DNA of 64,000 nucleotides. It comes from CAZJGG01 sp964545475. Its GTDB lineage: Bacteria; Bacillota; Clostridia; Lachnospirales; JAISER01. The DNA lies in the NCBI GenBank assembly GCA_964545475.1, contig CAZJGG010000005.1, forward strand, positions 7,384 through 71,383. The letters are read 5' to 3'. A model generated the notes under the pieces. That model was given only the letters and a program-made list of their open reading frames with translations. It was not told where the DNA came from and searched no databases. Made by a program: the position numbers and the translations under genes. Shown here piece after piece: positions 1 to 8,799 of this stretch; positions within the stretch are counted from its first letter, which is position 1, and every line of letters begins with the position of its first letter.

Positions 1-235
1 TAAACAGCCTCTTAGCCAACCCGCCGCGAATGGCGAAAAATCGCTGTTTCAAATTCGTGCAACCCATTATTGAATACAGGTTCTTAGAATTTCCAATTGC
101 AAAAAACGTTTCGAGAAATAATATTTTTTGTGCAACATTTTATAGCGAAAAAGGTAAATAAAAAGCGATTTTGAAATTTGAATAAAAAACATTTGTTAAA
201 TATTTTAAGTTTGTGAACACTTTTTTAAAGTTTTC
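1..235. other. Gene-free stretch, nothing recognised
   Basis: I see no convincing coding sequence or RNA here. An open frame on the minus strand (140-487) covers AT-rich DNA, the small-RNA-like region and the start of the protease gene, and it resembles no protein family, so it is not called. Confidence 0.5.
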
Positions 236-244
236 TGCTATAAT
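236..244 (+). promoter_or_regulatory. Extended -10 promoter for the C-rich RNA
   Basis: TGCTATAAT is a perfect extended -10 (TGnTATAAT). No good -35 lies 17 nt upstream, which fits an extended -10 promoter. Initiation would fall near 250, immediately before the first hairpin. Confidence 0.5.
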
Positions 245-249
245 TATAA

Positions 250-375
250 CCGTGAAAACCCCCAATATTTTCACACTACAGTATGTTGTAACCCCCCAAT
301 AATACAACGGCTGTAAACCCCATAAAAATACCTTCTCTTTATCGAAAAGGGCAGTCGAATTGACTGCTTTTTTCA
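250..375 (+). ncRNA. Putative C-rich small RNA with C-loop hairpins
   Basis: About 125 nt bounded by an extended -10 and an intrinsic terminator, with no open reading frame. Hairpin 1 pairs GTGAAAA (252-258) with TTTTCAC (268-274) around a loop containing CCCCC. Hairpin 2 pairs GTTGTA (285-290) with TACAAC (303-308) around a loop containing CCCCCC. A third unpaired AAACCCC lies at 315-321. Exposed C runs are typical of Firmicutes regulatory RNAs that bind G-rich Shine-Dalgarno sites, and the next gene has the SD AAGGGGG. Function is inferred, and I cannot assign it to a named RNA family. Confidence 0.5.
344..374 (+). terminator. Intrinsic terminator of the C-rich RNA
   Basis: GCAGTC (351-356) pairs with GACTGC (362-367) around GAATT and is followed by six T. 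The flanking A-run on the left extends the stem. Confidence 0.75.
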
Positions 376-423
376 TTTTCAAAAACCTTTCCATTACTTG
401 CATTATGAATTTGTTTTCTTTTT

Positions 424-432
424 TGATATAAT
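424..432 (+). promoter_or_regulatory. Extended -10 promoter of the FtsH-like gene
   Basis: TGATATAAT is an extended -10. Transcription would begin around 439, so the mRNA would start almost at the SD (AAGGGGG, about 441-447), leaving a very short 5' leader. Confidence 0.45.
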
Positions 433-455
433 TAATTAAAAAGGGGGAAAACGTA

Positions 456-1898
456 ATGCCAGTACAATTCCAGATTATTGCTTCCATTTTATTTATTGGT
501 CTAATTCTTTACTTTGCATTCAGACAAACCAGAAAAGCGCCTGTTAAGTCAGGGGTGCACATGGAATTTGTTGACGTTAATGAAAGTGATTGCATTAAGT
601 GCACCTTACAGGATGTTGCAGGGAACGAAGAAGCAAAGGAATGTGTTGAAGATATTATTGATTATATGAAAAATCCCGACAAATATCAAAAATACGGCGC
701 AAGAGTGCCGAGAGGTGTTATTTTTTATGGTCCTCCCGGAACAGGAAAAACATTAATGGCAAAAGCAATTGCCGGGGAAGCGGAAGTTCCTTTTTATGCC
801 GTTTCTGGTTCAGATTTTGTGCAGATGTATGTAGGGGTTGGGGCAAACCGAATAAGAGAGCTTTTTAAAAAGGCAAAACATAAAGGTAAAGCTGTAATTT
901 TTATTGATGAAATTGATGCCCTTGGCAAAAAAAGAGGTTCAAGTATGCAAGGGGGCAACGACGAAAGAGACCAAACTTTAAATGCTCTTTTAACGGAAAT
1001 GTCCGGTTTTAAAGGAAACGAAGGGGTTGTTATAATTGCGGCAACCAACAGAATAGACACACTGGACGAAGCACTTTTGCGTCCGGGCAGATTCGACAGG
1101 CTTGTGGAAATTGGCTTGCCGGACATACACACAAGGCTTTCCATACTTAATTACCATGCTAAAAATAAGCCTTTGGCAAAAGGTATTAATTTAAATGACA
1201 TTGCAAAAGAAACTGTATTTTTCAGCGGCGCAATGCTTGAAAATTATTTAAACGAAGCCGCCATTTTAAGCGCAAAAAGCGGCAAGGAATTTATTGAGAG
1301 AGAAGAGCTTGAAAAAGCCTATTTTACAATAATTGCCGGAAGTGAAAAGAAGAAAAGAAGCGCAAGCTTTGAAAAAGAAAAGCAAATTACTGCATATCAT
1401 GAAGCGGCACACGCCCTTGTAACAAAATTGTTAACACCAGAAAATATTATTTCAAAAGTTACTATAATCCCAAGCACAAAAGGGGCAGGGGGCTTTTGTA
1501 TAAATATTCCCGAGGAAAAGCTATTTTACACAAAACAGGATTTGCAAAAGCAAATTATGGTTAATGTTGCAGGAAGAGCTGGGGAAGAGCTTATTTTCGG
1601 AGAAAACTTAATAACCACCGGGGCAAGCAACGATATTGAAAAGGCTACTGCTATTGCTTACGATTATGTCGGGAAATACGGCATGGGAGAAAACACCGGA
1701 CTATTAAACCTTGCAAAATTTAAGTTTAAAGACGAAGCGTATATTTTAAGAGAGTGTTCCGCACTTATAGACAAACTTTATTGCGATACAAAAACGTTAT
1801 TAGAAACAAACATGGAAAAGCTTCATAATATTGCCAACGAATTAATCGACAAAGAAAGCCTAAACGAAGCCGAACTTAAAAAAGCGGCGGGTATGTAG
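456..1898 (+). CDS. Short FtsH-like AAA+ zinc metalloprotease
   Basis: A membrane-anchored ATP-dependent protease of the FtsH/Yme1 family, 480 aa. One N-terminal membrane segment (about residues 5-22) leads directly into the AAA+ module. Walker A is GPPGTGKT (92-99), Walker B is VIFIDEID (147-154), and the second region of homology contains ATNRIDTLDEALLRPGRFDR (about 196-215). The zinc site HEAAH is at 315-319, with the third ligand expected in SNDIEKA near 390. Housekeeping FtsH is usually 600-650 aa with two membrane segments and an extracytoplasmic domain. Here both that domain and the long C-terminal tail are absent, so this is probably an accessory paralogue. The gene appears monocistronic, between a small-RNA-like region and a terminator. 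All catalytic motifs are intact. Confidence 0.9.
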   Translation: MPVQFQIIASILFIGLILYFAFRQTRKAPVKSGVHMEFVDVNESDCIKCTLQDVAGNEEAKECVEDIIDYMKNPDKYQKYGARVPRGVIFYGPPGTGKTLMAKAIAGEAEVPFYAVSGSDFVQMYVGVGANRIRELFKKAKHKGKAVIFIDEIDALGKKRGSSMQGGNDERDQTLNALLTEMSGFKGNEGVVIIAATNRIDTLDEALLRPGRFDRLVEIGLPDIHTRLSILNYHAKNKPLAKGINLNDIAKETVFFSGAMLENYLNEAAILSAKSGKEFIEREELEKAYFTIIAGSEKKKRSASFEKEKQITAYHEAAHALVTKLLTPENIISKVTIIPSTKGAGGFCINIPEEKLFYTKQDLQKQIMVNVAGRAGEELIFGENLITTGASNDIEKATAIAYDYVGKYGMGENTGLLNLAKFKFKDEAYILRECSALIDKLYCDTKTLLETNMEKLHNIANELIDKESLNEAELKKAAGM

Positions 1899-1907
1899 AA
1901 AAAATCA

Positions 1908-1938
1908 GGGAGCGCAAGTATATTTGCGCTCCCTTTTA
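1908..1938 (+). terminator. Terminator of the FtsH-like gene
   Basis: A 10-bp perfect stem, GGGAGCGCAA (1908-1917) with TTGCGCTCCC (1924-1933), followed by TTTTAT. The remaining gap to 2247 holds AT-rich DNA with no gene I can support. Confidence 0.85.
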
Positions 1939-2247
1939 TCAATCATGCTCTAATACAATTTATCAGCCACAGATAAAGAGGTTAAATCTTTGTTGCGTTT
2001 TGAAACCTCAAATGTTTGTTTAAAATATTAATGATTCACGCACTTTTAATGATTATTATATCCACCTTTTAAATTGGAAATATACTCCTTAACCGATAAA
2101 AGCTGTATTTAATTGCGCAAAAAACCTGCAGAGAAGTGGGACTTTTATTGATCATGGAGTATTAAACACTGGGTCTTAATATATACTAGCATTAAATTTA
2201 ATTAAATAAAAGATTAATAAAAAAATTATTTTTTATTAAAAAAAATA

Positions 2248-2276
2248 TTGAAAATTATTTTCTTTTATGTTATAGT
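2248..2276 (+). promoter_or_regulatory. Promoter of the nanE-transporter operon
   Basis: TTGAAA (2248-2253), a 17-nt spacer and TATAGT (2271-2276) make a good sigma-A promoter, 85 nt ahead of the nanE start. Confidence 0.65.
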
Positions 2277-2360
2277 GAATTTAACAAGTTTGACAAATAC
2301 ATATTTTATCAAGCTATATTTTTAGCTATTATGTACATGGTGGAAATAAGAGGTGATAAT

Positions 2361-3035
2361 GTGAGTTTGAACAAATTAAAAGGCGGTTTAATTGTATCTT
2401 GTCAAGCTCTTCCAAATGAACCATTACATAGCTCCTTCATTATGTCAAAAATGGCAAAAGCTGCTTGTCTCGGTGGTGCTGTTGGTATCAGAGCTAATAG
2501 TACTGAAGATATAACTGCAATAAAAAAAGAAGTTAAAATTCCTATTATTGGTTTAGATAAACAGGTTTATAAAGACAGCATTGTATTTATAACACCTACT
2601 ATAAAAGAGGTAGATGGGCTTGTTGAATGCGGAGCTGATATTATAGCGACTGATGCAACAAATCGTATTAGGCCTGACGGTAAAAATCTTCAACAATTTT
2701 TTATTGAAGTTAAACAAAAATATCCTAATAAAATATTTATGGCGGATTGCTCTACTTATGAGGAAGGTATATATGCAGCTTCAATAGGGTTTGACATTGT
2801 TGGTACAACATTAAGCGGATATACAGAAGAAACAAAAAATGTTAATCTTCCAAATATTGAATTAATGAAAAGTCTGGTTAGTAATTTAGATATACCTGTA
2901 ATTGCAGAAGGGGGAATTTGGTCACCAGAACAATGTAGAGAAGCAATGGAAACTGGTGTATTTGCTGTAGTTGTTGGAACTGCAATAACAAGGGTTATGG
3001 AAATTACTAAAAGGTATGTTAATGCAATATATTAA
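2361..3035 (+). CDS. nanE: N-acetylmannosamine-6-phosphate 2-epimerase
   Basis: Converts ManNAc-6-P to GlcNAc-6-P in sialic acid and N-acetylmannosamine catabolism. The 224-aa product is a TIM barrel that begins with the family N-terminus LKGGLIVSCQA and ends with the phosphate-binding GGIWSP and VVVGTAITR segments. I place the start at GTG 2361, preceded by AGAGGTGAT. The open frame extends to an ATG at 2331, but that would add ten residues not usual for the family. The gene heads an operon with a CUT1 sugar ABC transporter, suggesting uptake of sialic acid, ManNAc or a related amino sugar. No lyase (nanA) or kinase (nanK) is in the window. Confidence 0.9.
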   Translation: MSLNKLKGGLIVSCQALPNEPLHSSFIMSKMAKAACLGGAVGIRANSTEDITAIKKEVKIPIIGLDKQVYKDSIVFITPTIKEVDGLVECGADIIATDATNRIRPDGKNLQQFFIEVKQKYPNKIFMADCSTYEEGIYAASIGFDIVGTTLSGYTEETKNVNLPNIELMKSLVSNLDIPVIAEGGIWSPEQCREAMETGVFAVVVGTAITRVMEITKRYVNAIY

Positions 3036-3112
3036 AATTTGTTTTTATGCTAAAGAATATTTTGGGTATTATTTACCCTTAAAATATTAAAAATTTAAAG
3101 GAGGCTACAAAT

Positions 3113-4465
3113 ATGAAAAAGATGGCATTATTGATATTAGCGTTGTTTTTAACTCTGACAGCTTGTACTCCAAAAACATCTCAGACTACATCGGATGCAG
3201 GTAATACAGGGAATTCTGGTCAAACAGATGCACCACCTGAATCATCTGGTACTGAAAACGGGGATGTAACTATTACATTTTGGAATTTTCCAAACTGGAG
3301 ACCAATTGATGAGACACCGGGTGTTTATGAAAGACAAATGGCAGACGCTTTTGAAGCAAAAAATCCTGGGATAAAAGTTAATGTTGAAATGTTAAGCTTT
3401 GATTCCGGCCCTGAAAGAATTACAACGGCAATTGCCGGGGGGACTGCACCAGACATAATATACGATTCACCAGGCCGTATTATAACATGGGGTAATGACG
3501 GTGTATTAGCTCCTTTAAACGATATGTTTACACCGGACTTTACATCAGATGTTTCTGAAAGTATACTTAACGCTAGCAAAAGCGGAGATAACTATTGGAT
3601 GTATCCAACACATTCAGCTCCATTTATGATGGCATTTAATAAAGGTATGTTAGAAAAACACGGCTTACTTGATATGGTTAACTTAGAAGGCGATAGATCT
3701 TGGACTCTTGAACAATATGATGCATTGTTAAAAGCTCTTAAAGAAAAAGGAGAGCAAGGAGCAGTATTTTTCTGTTCAACACAAGGCGGAGACCAAGGAA
3801 CTAGAGCATTTCTTGCTAACTTGTATGGCGGCGCAACAATTAAACCAGACCTTTCAGAATATACTATGAATGATGAAAAATATGTTGCGGCATTAGAATA
3901 TGTTAATAATGCTATTAAAGAAGGTCTATTGTTAAACGGTAGTGCAAGTGATGGAACTGCTGCTATTGATGAATTTGCTTTAGGCAGAGTTTCTCATACA
4001 ATTTTATTTTCACCAGGCTTAGTACAAGTTAAGGCAGACCTTCTTGAACAATCAGGAACAGAACCTTTATTTTTACCTTTCCCTAACCCTAATAAACCAG
4101 AGCTTGAATTTTTAGTTGGCGGACTTTGTATTTTTGATAATAAAGATGCAGCAAAAATTGAAGCTTCAAAGAAATTTATTGACTTTATTGCAAACGACCC
4201 AGAATGGTCACGTAAAAATGTTGAAGCTACAGGTTCTTTCCCTGTAAGACAATCTGTTACAGGCATTTACGGTGATGATAGCATTATGGCATATAATGAA
4301 TCCATGTCAAAATATTATGCTACTTATTACAATACTGCTCCTGGTTTTGCGGAAATGCGTCAAGCATGGTTTCCAACATTACAAGCTGTTTTGGGTGGAG
4401 AAAAAACTCCTAAACAAGCGCTTGATGATTTTGTAAAAATTGCAAATGAAACTTTGAAAAAATAA
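3113..4465 (+). CDS. Sugar ABC transporter substrate-binding lipoprotein
   Basis: Extracellular solute-binding protein of the CUT1 family, 450 aa. A lipoprotein signal peptide ends in the lipobox LTAC with the lipidated Cys at residue 18. A Ser/Thr/Gly-rich linker (about 20-50) follows, then the family 1 binding fold beginning VTITFWNFPNWRP. An SD (AAAGGAGG) lies at the usual distance. Its place after nanE suggests an amino-sugar ligand such as sialic acid or ManNAc, but binding specificity cannot be read from the sequence. Two permeases follow. Confidence 0.9.
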   Translation: MKKMALLILALFLTLTACTPKTSQTTSDAGNTGNSGQTDAPPESSGTENGDVTITFWNFPNWRPIDETPGVYERQMADAFEAKNPGIKVNVEMLSFDSGPERITTAIAGGTAPDIIYDSPGRIITWGNDGVLAPLNDMFTPDFTSDVSESILNASKSGDNYWMYPTHSAPFMMAFNKGMLEKHGLLDMVNLEGDRSWTLEQYDALLKALKEKGEQGAVFFCSTQGGDQGTRAFLANLYGGATIKPDLSEYTMNDEKYVAALEYVNNAIKEGLLLNGSASDGTAAIDEFALGRVSHTILFSPGLVQVKADLLEQSGTEPLFLPFPNPNKPELEFLVGGLCIFDNKDAAKIEASKKFIDFIANDPEWSRKNVEATGSFPVRQSVTGIYGDDSIMAYNESMSKYYATYYNTAPGFAEMRQAWFPTLQAVLGGEKTPKQALDDFVKIANETLKK

Positions 4466-4468
4466 CTA

Positions 4469-4588
4469 ACATAGCTATTGGAAAAAAATAAACAACAGCT
4501 ATGTCAAATTTCTCTAATAGACTTCTTTCAATACTCATGCTTCCGCTTTGTAGCAAAAACTATGGCAGCGAGTTTTGAAAGAAGTCTA
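4469..4588 (+). repeat. Two inverted repeats between binding protein and permease
   Basis: ACATAGCT (4469-4476) pairs with AGCTATGT (4497-4504). A second stem of 19 bp with one mismatch pairs 4518-4536 with 4570-4588. Hairpins at this position commonly protect the binding-protein mRNA or partly stop transcription, which gives more binding protein than permease. The first part resembles elements at 10171 and 62742. Confidence 0.6.
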
Positions 4589-4633
4589 ATATTTATCAAG
4601 TTATTTTACTTTTTTAAGAAGGCGGGGGATAAA

Positions 4634-5572
4634 GTGAGTGAAATAAAAAAAGCAAATAACCATAAGGATATTCAATTTAATGCTAGAATTAAAAGAAATT
4701 TAACATTAAAACAGACAATTGTATCTTACTTATTTTTAGCACCGGCGCTTATATTTTTTGCAGCATTTGTAGCCTTTCCGATTATACAAGGAGTATATAC
4801 AAGCTTTTTTAATTATTCGCTGAGAAACTTTGACTTTATAGGATTTGGTAATTATAAAAGACTTTTCTCAGATGAAATCTTCTTAAAATCGCTTTGGAAT
4901 ACTCTTCTATTAGTAGTTGGGGTTGTTCCAATAATATTGGTTTTTTCAATTTATGTTGCAGATACAATATATAAAAAACATGCAATAACACGTTCCTTTT
5001 TTAGAGCAGTGTTTTATCTTCCGGTTGTAACTGGTGCTGTTTCTGTAACAGTTGTTTGGAAATGGATATTTGACCCTATAAGCGGTATTTTAAATTATTT
5101 ATTAAAAGCAGCAAATATCATTGATGCACCTATCATGTGGCTTGGGGATAAACGCTATGCACTTATTGCAATTATTTTAGTTCTTTTAACAACGTCTGTT
5201 GGGCAACCTATCATACTTTATGTTGCATCTTTAGGTAATGTACCGGAAAGTTATATAGAAGCGGCGCAAATTGACGGTTGCACCGAATGGCAGGTTTTTA
5301 CTAAAATAAAATGGCCTTCTTTAATGCCTACGACATTATACATTGTAGTAATATCAACAATCAATTCATTCCAATGCTTTTCACTAATTCAGCTTTTAAC
5401 TTCAGGCGGTCCAAACTATGCAACATCAACTGTAATGTATTTAGTTTATGAAAAAGCTTTTAGATTAGGTGAGTTTGGTTATGCTGCATCTATGGGGGTT
5501 GTTTTAGCAATTGTTATTGGAATTTTCTCAATTGTGCAATTTAAGATTTTTGGCAAAGATGTGTCATATTAG
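4634..5572 (+). CDS. Sugar ABC transporter permease (first, MalF/UgpA-like)
   Basis: Integral membrane subunit of a CUT1 importer, 312 aa with six predicted membrane helices. The first helix starts in TIVSYLFLAPALIFFAAFVA, and the permease EAA loop is EAAQIDGCTEWQVFTKIKWP. I choose GTG 4634, preceded by the SD AAGGCGGGGG. The frame is open back to 4478, but that stretch covers the inverted repeat and would put 52 unlikely residues ahead of the protein. It pairs with the second permease 11 nt downstream. No ATPase gene accompanies them, so a shared MsmK-type ATPase elsewhere is expected. Confidence 0.88.
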   Translation: MSEIKKANNHKDIQFNARIKRNLTLKQTIVSYLFLAPALIFFAAFVAFPIIQGVYTSFFNYSLRNFDFIGFGNYKRLFSDEIFLKSLWNTLLLVVGVVPIILVFSIYVADTIYKKHAITRSFFRAVFYLPVVTGAVSVTVVWKWIFDPISGILNYLLKAANIIDAPIMWLGDKRYALIAIILVLLTTSVGQPIILYVASLGNVPESYIEAAQIDGCTEWQVFTKIKWPSLMPTTLYIVVISTINSFQCFSLIQLLTSGGPNYATSTVMYLVYEKAFRLGEFGYAASMGVVLAIVIGIFSIVQFKIFGKDVSY

Positions 5573-5583
5573 GGGGGATAATA

Positions 5584-6420
5584 GTGAAGAAAAATGAACA
5601 GAAAATACATAAAGTAATAAATTTTATAAGCTTAGCTTTTTTAAGCCTTCTAACTTTCTTCTTTATTTTTCCATTTTATTGGGTTGTGACAGGTGCTTTT
5701 AAATCTCAAAAATCCACAGTACAACTTCCTCCAGAATGGTTTCCGGCTTCACTTACGTTAGAAAACTGGGATAAATTATTTAGAAACCCAGCCTTTGAAT
5801 GGTTTTTAAATAGCAGTATAATATCTTTTGCAACAATGTTATTAGTTTGTATAACAGCAACGTCAGCCGGATATGTTTTAGCAAAAAAGAGCTTTATTGG
5901 TAAGACAACCGTGTTTGCTATTTTTGTCGCGGCTATGGCTTTACCTAAGCAAGTTGTTTTAGTTCCGCTTGTGCAGTTAGTAGCTTCTTGGGGGTTTCAT
6001 GATAATATCATTGCTGTAATACTTCCGGCAGTAGGTTGGCCGTTTGGCGTTTTCTTAATGAAACAATTTTCTGAAACCTTGCCAAATGAGCTTTTAGAGG
6101 CTGCAAGTATAGATGGTTGTTCTGAAATAGGAATATTTATAAAAATAGTTACGCCCCTTGTTAAACCAGGAATTGCCGCACTAGCGATTTTTACATTTAT
6201 TCAAGCATGGAATGATTATTTCTTACAACTTATTATGCTGCAAAGCAGATCAAACTTAACATTACCTCTAGGCGTTGCAACTTTGCAACAGGAGTTTGCA
6301 ACAAATTATGGCGTTTTAATGGCTGGGGCAACATTTGCAGCTATACCTATCGTTACTGTTTTTATAGCTTTCCAAAAGTATTTTACACAGGGCATTACAA
6401 TGGGAGCAGTTAAAGGGTAG
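5584..6420 (+). CDS. Sugar ABC transporter permease (second, MalG/UgpE-like)
   Basis: Second CUT1 membrane subunit, 278 aa with six predicted helices. The EAA loop is EAASIDGCSEIGIFIKIVTP, and the C-terminus QKYFTQGITMGAVKG is the typical ending of this family. The start is GTG 5584 with the SD GGGGGGATAATA. It closes the nanE operon and is followed by a strong terminator. Confidence 0.9.
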   Translation: MKKNEQKIHKVINFISLAFLSLLTFFFIFPFYWVVTGAFKSQKSTVQLPPEWFPASLTLENWDKLFRNPAFEWFLNSSIISFATMLLVCITATSAGYVLAKKSFIGKTTVFAIFVAAMALPKQVVLVPLVQLVASWGFHDNIIAVILPAVGWPFGVFLMKQFSETLPNELLEAASIDGCSEIGIFIKIVTPLVKPGIAALAIFTFIQAWNDYFLQLIMLQSRSNLTLPLGVATLQQEFATNYGVLMAGATFAAIPIVTVFIAFQKYFTQGITMGAVKG

Positions 6421-6445
6421 ATAAGGATTTTAAGCTTAAAAAAAC

Positions 6446-6492
6446 AAAAGGTATAATCACTCTTACTTAATTAAGAGGGGTTATACCTTTTA
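6446..6492. terminator. Bidirectional terminator
   Basis: AAAAGGTATAA (6446-6456) pairs with TTATACCTTTT (6481-6491), and CTCTTA with TAAGAG forms the inner stem. The A-run and T-run on opposite sides allow it to stop the + strand transporter operon and the convergent minus-strand LRR gene. Confidence 0.8.
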
Positions 6493-6528
6493 CTTTTACC
6501 AAATAAAATGCCTTTGAACAGGATCTTA

Positions 6529-8563
6529 TTAATCTTCGTTTATAATACGTAGAGGGGCGGAAAAACCTATTTTAGAGGTGGCTTTTGTTCTTATAAAAAC
6601 CGCCTGCCCGTCTTCAATTTTTACATTACTTATTTCCGGCTTTGAAACGGACTTCCATTTTGTTAGCCTGGTGTTTATTAAATCGTCTGTTGTTGCGTTT
6701 TTGTCTGCTACGGCGTATTGCAAGGTTTTTATGTTTACGCCTTCACCTGGGGATAAAGTGAGGTTTATGCCCTTTGCGCCTAGTGCAAATGAAACGGAAA
6801 CATTAGGAGCTTCCGGGGAAACAAGGGTTTTTGCGCCTTTGGTCGGAAGAGAAGACGGAAGGAATTCGTCTAACTTTGCTCTTATGAAAACTAAGTCGTT
6901 TTGTTGTGCGGATACATTTTTTGCCATAGGTTTAACCTCACCAACAGGGCAGGAATCCCATGAATCATCAGCTAAGCTATCAATATTTTGCCCAAGTTGA
7001 TATTCAAATTTATCATAAACTTTGCTAAAAGTAAGGTTTGTAGTGCCGTAAACGCCGGATGAGGTTGACTTTACGCTTGCAGAGGGCGCTTTTGGGGCAG
7101 AAATGTTTTCCGGCTTAATTTCGTAAGAAGCAAGCAAGGGCTCAGGTTTTTTGTATTCGGATAAAAGAATTTCATAGCCGCCTTTTGCAGAAATGCCTGC
7201 AACAGTTAGTTTTGTAATTTTTTTCCAAGATATTTTTTTGCCCGGAATTTTAACAGCGTATTGATAGCTTTTTATATCGCCGTCAATACTAAACGTAATA
7301 TCAACTGCGGAGGCTTTTTTTGCAGCCGGGTTTGCAACGATATTTTTAGCTTTTAAAACAGGGGTTAACTCAATATTTGAGTCAATAATAAATTCGTAAG
7401 GGTTATCTACTATTACGTCGCCGTTTTGGTTTAACCAGTGAATGAATACAAAACCGCTGCCATTCCCGGGGGTTAATGAAAGCTTAACCTTGCGTGTTGC
7501 AAAATCGAACTCCGTTAACTGAATTTTGCTGTTCGCCCCATTATTATTTATGGCATATGAGTTTTGATCTGTTAGTTTTAAGTTTGTTAGCGGATTAAAG
7601 TTGCATTCAAGCCCTTGCAAAGAAGAAAGTCCGGAAACATCAAGTGCGGTAAGGCTATTGCCGAAGCAGACAAGCTGTTCCAAAGAAGAAAGCTCTGATA
7701 CATTAAGCTCTGAAAGATTATTTCTGTCGCAGTAAATCCATTTTAAAGAAGTAAGCCCGGAAAAATTAAGCTCTGTAAGGCTGTTATCGTTGCAGTAAAG
7801 CTCTAGCAAAAAAGAAAGACCGGAAACATTAAGCTCTGTAAGGCTGTTGTTGTTGCAGTAAAGCGTTTGCAAAGAAGAAAGCCCGGAAANNNNNNNNNNN
7901 NNNNNNNNNNNNNNNNNNNNNNNNNNNNNNNNNNNNNNNNNNNNNNNNNNNNNNNNNNNNNNNNNNNNNNNNNNNNNNNNNNNNNNNNNCATTAAGCTCT
8001 GTAAGGCTGTTGTTGTAGCAGTAAAGCCGTTGCAAAGAAGAAAGGCCGGAAACATTAAGCTCTGTAAGACTGTTGTTGTCGCAGTTAAGCTCTTGCAAAG
8101 AAGAAAGCCCGGAAACATTAAGCTCTGTAAGGCTATTGTTGCCGCAGTAAAGCGTTTGCAAAGAAGAAAGCCCGGAAACATTAAGCTCTGTAAGGCTGTT
8201 GTTGTAGCAGTAAAGCCGTTGCAAAGAAGAAAGCCCGGAAACATTAAGCTCTGTAAGGCTGTTGTTGTCGCAGCTAAGCTCTTGCAAAGAAGAAAGCCCG
8301 GAAACATTAAGAGAATCTGTCAAATTTTTGTTATAGAAATACAACGTGGTAATTCTTTTCGGACTGTTTCCATTCCATTCAGCAAAAACCCATGATGCAG
8401 GGTCATCTTTTGCGGCGATTAAGCCGCTTCTGTCAATTATTGCGTTAATAACATCAACGTCGTTTTGGCTATACTCGGCTGGGTCGTATGCGGCGTAGGC
8501 GTTAGTGAATGTCAGAAGCTGCAGCCCAAGCAGCATAATCAGTACTGTAATTAGTTTTCTCAC
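6529..8563 (-). CDS. Secreted leucine-rich-repeat protein (contains assembly gap)
   Basis: One gene split by 100 N. It starts at GTG 8563 (SD AGGAGGTAATTTT) with a signal peptide (about residues 1-24, ending NAYAA), then a short N-terminal cap (about 25-85). A tract of 21-residue leucine-rich repeats follows, of the type LTELNVSGLSSLQELxCxNNS, with ten units visible. After the repeats come beta-rich domains with repeated YAV and FIRAK/FIRTK strands, and the C-terminus is LRIINED. No LPXTG sorting signal is visible, so the surface attachment mode is unknown. If the N are removed the frame is continuous (1935 nt, 644 aa), so the apparent frameshift is a scaffolding artefact. Role inferred: surface or secreted protein-binding factor. 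Confidence 0.85.
7638..8310 (-). repeat. 63-bp tandem repeats encoding the LRR tract
   Basis: The conserved CATTAAGCTCTG-type block begins at about 8305, 8242, 8179, 8116, 8053 and 7990, then after the gap at 7827, 7764, 7701 and 7638, always 63 bp apart. Units close to the gap are nearly identical at the DNA level, and those towards 7638 are diverged, which suggests recent expansion at the 5' end of the gene. Confidence 0.9.
7890..7989. other. Assembly gap of 100 N
   Basis: Exactly 100 N, the usual placeholder for unknown length. The bases on the two sides join seamlessly into a normal 63-bp unit, so the true missing length is zero or a multiple of 63 bp. Confidence 0.95.
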
Positions 8564-8799
8564 AAAATTACCTCCTAAATAAATTTGATAAACAATAACA
8601 GGTGTTTATGTCTAGTTATGGTATTAATATAATAGGATGATAACATATTTTTATATAAAATGGAAGATGTTTCAGTAAAAATATATTATTGATTTTAAAA
8701 TGATACTTTACAATCACATGCTTGTGTGTTAGAATACGATATTGAAGATACAATTGAATATTACAAGTCGTTCTTATAAAGCTTATTTTTATGTTGAAC
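8564..8799. other. Intergenic region, no gene seen
   Basis: AT-rich DNA between the divergent LRR gene and the cobalamin riboswitch. It must contain both promoters. A possible TATAAA near 8777 is 15 nt from a TTGAAT, which is not convincing enough to call. Confidence 0.4.

Noticed and set aside
140..487. Minus-strand open frame of 115 residues
   Set aside because: It covers the C-rich RNA, two promoters and the protease SD, has odd composition and resembles nothing. It is judged a chance frame in AT-rich DNA.
1939..2247. Short open frame near 2030 (about 13 codons)
   Set aside because: No SD, very short, AT-rich context.
4478..4633. N-terminal extension of the first nanE-linked permease
   Set aside because: The stretch consists of the inverted repeat, has no SD at its start, and a strong SD precedes GTG 4634.
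7829..8307. LRR gene read as two overlapping frames or as a frameshifted pseudogene
   Set aside because: The frame change comes from the arbitrary 100-N placeholder, and removing it restores a single frame.
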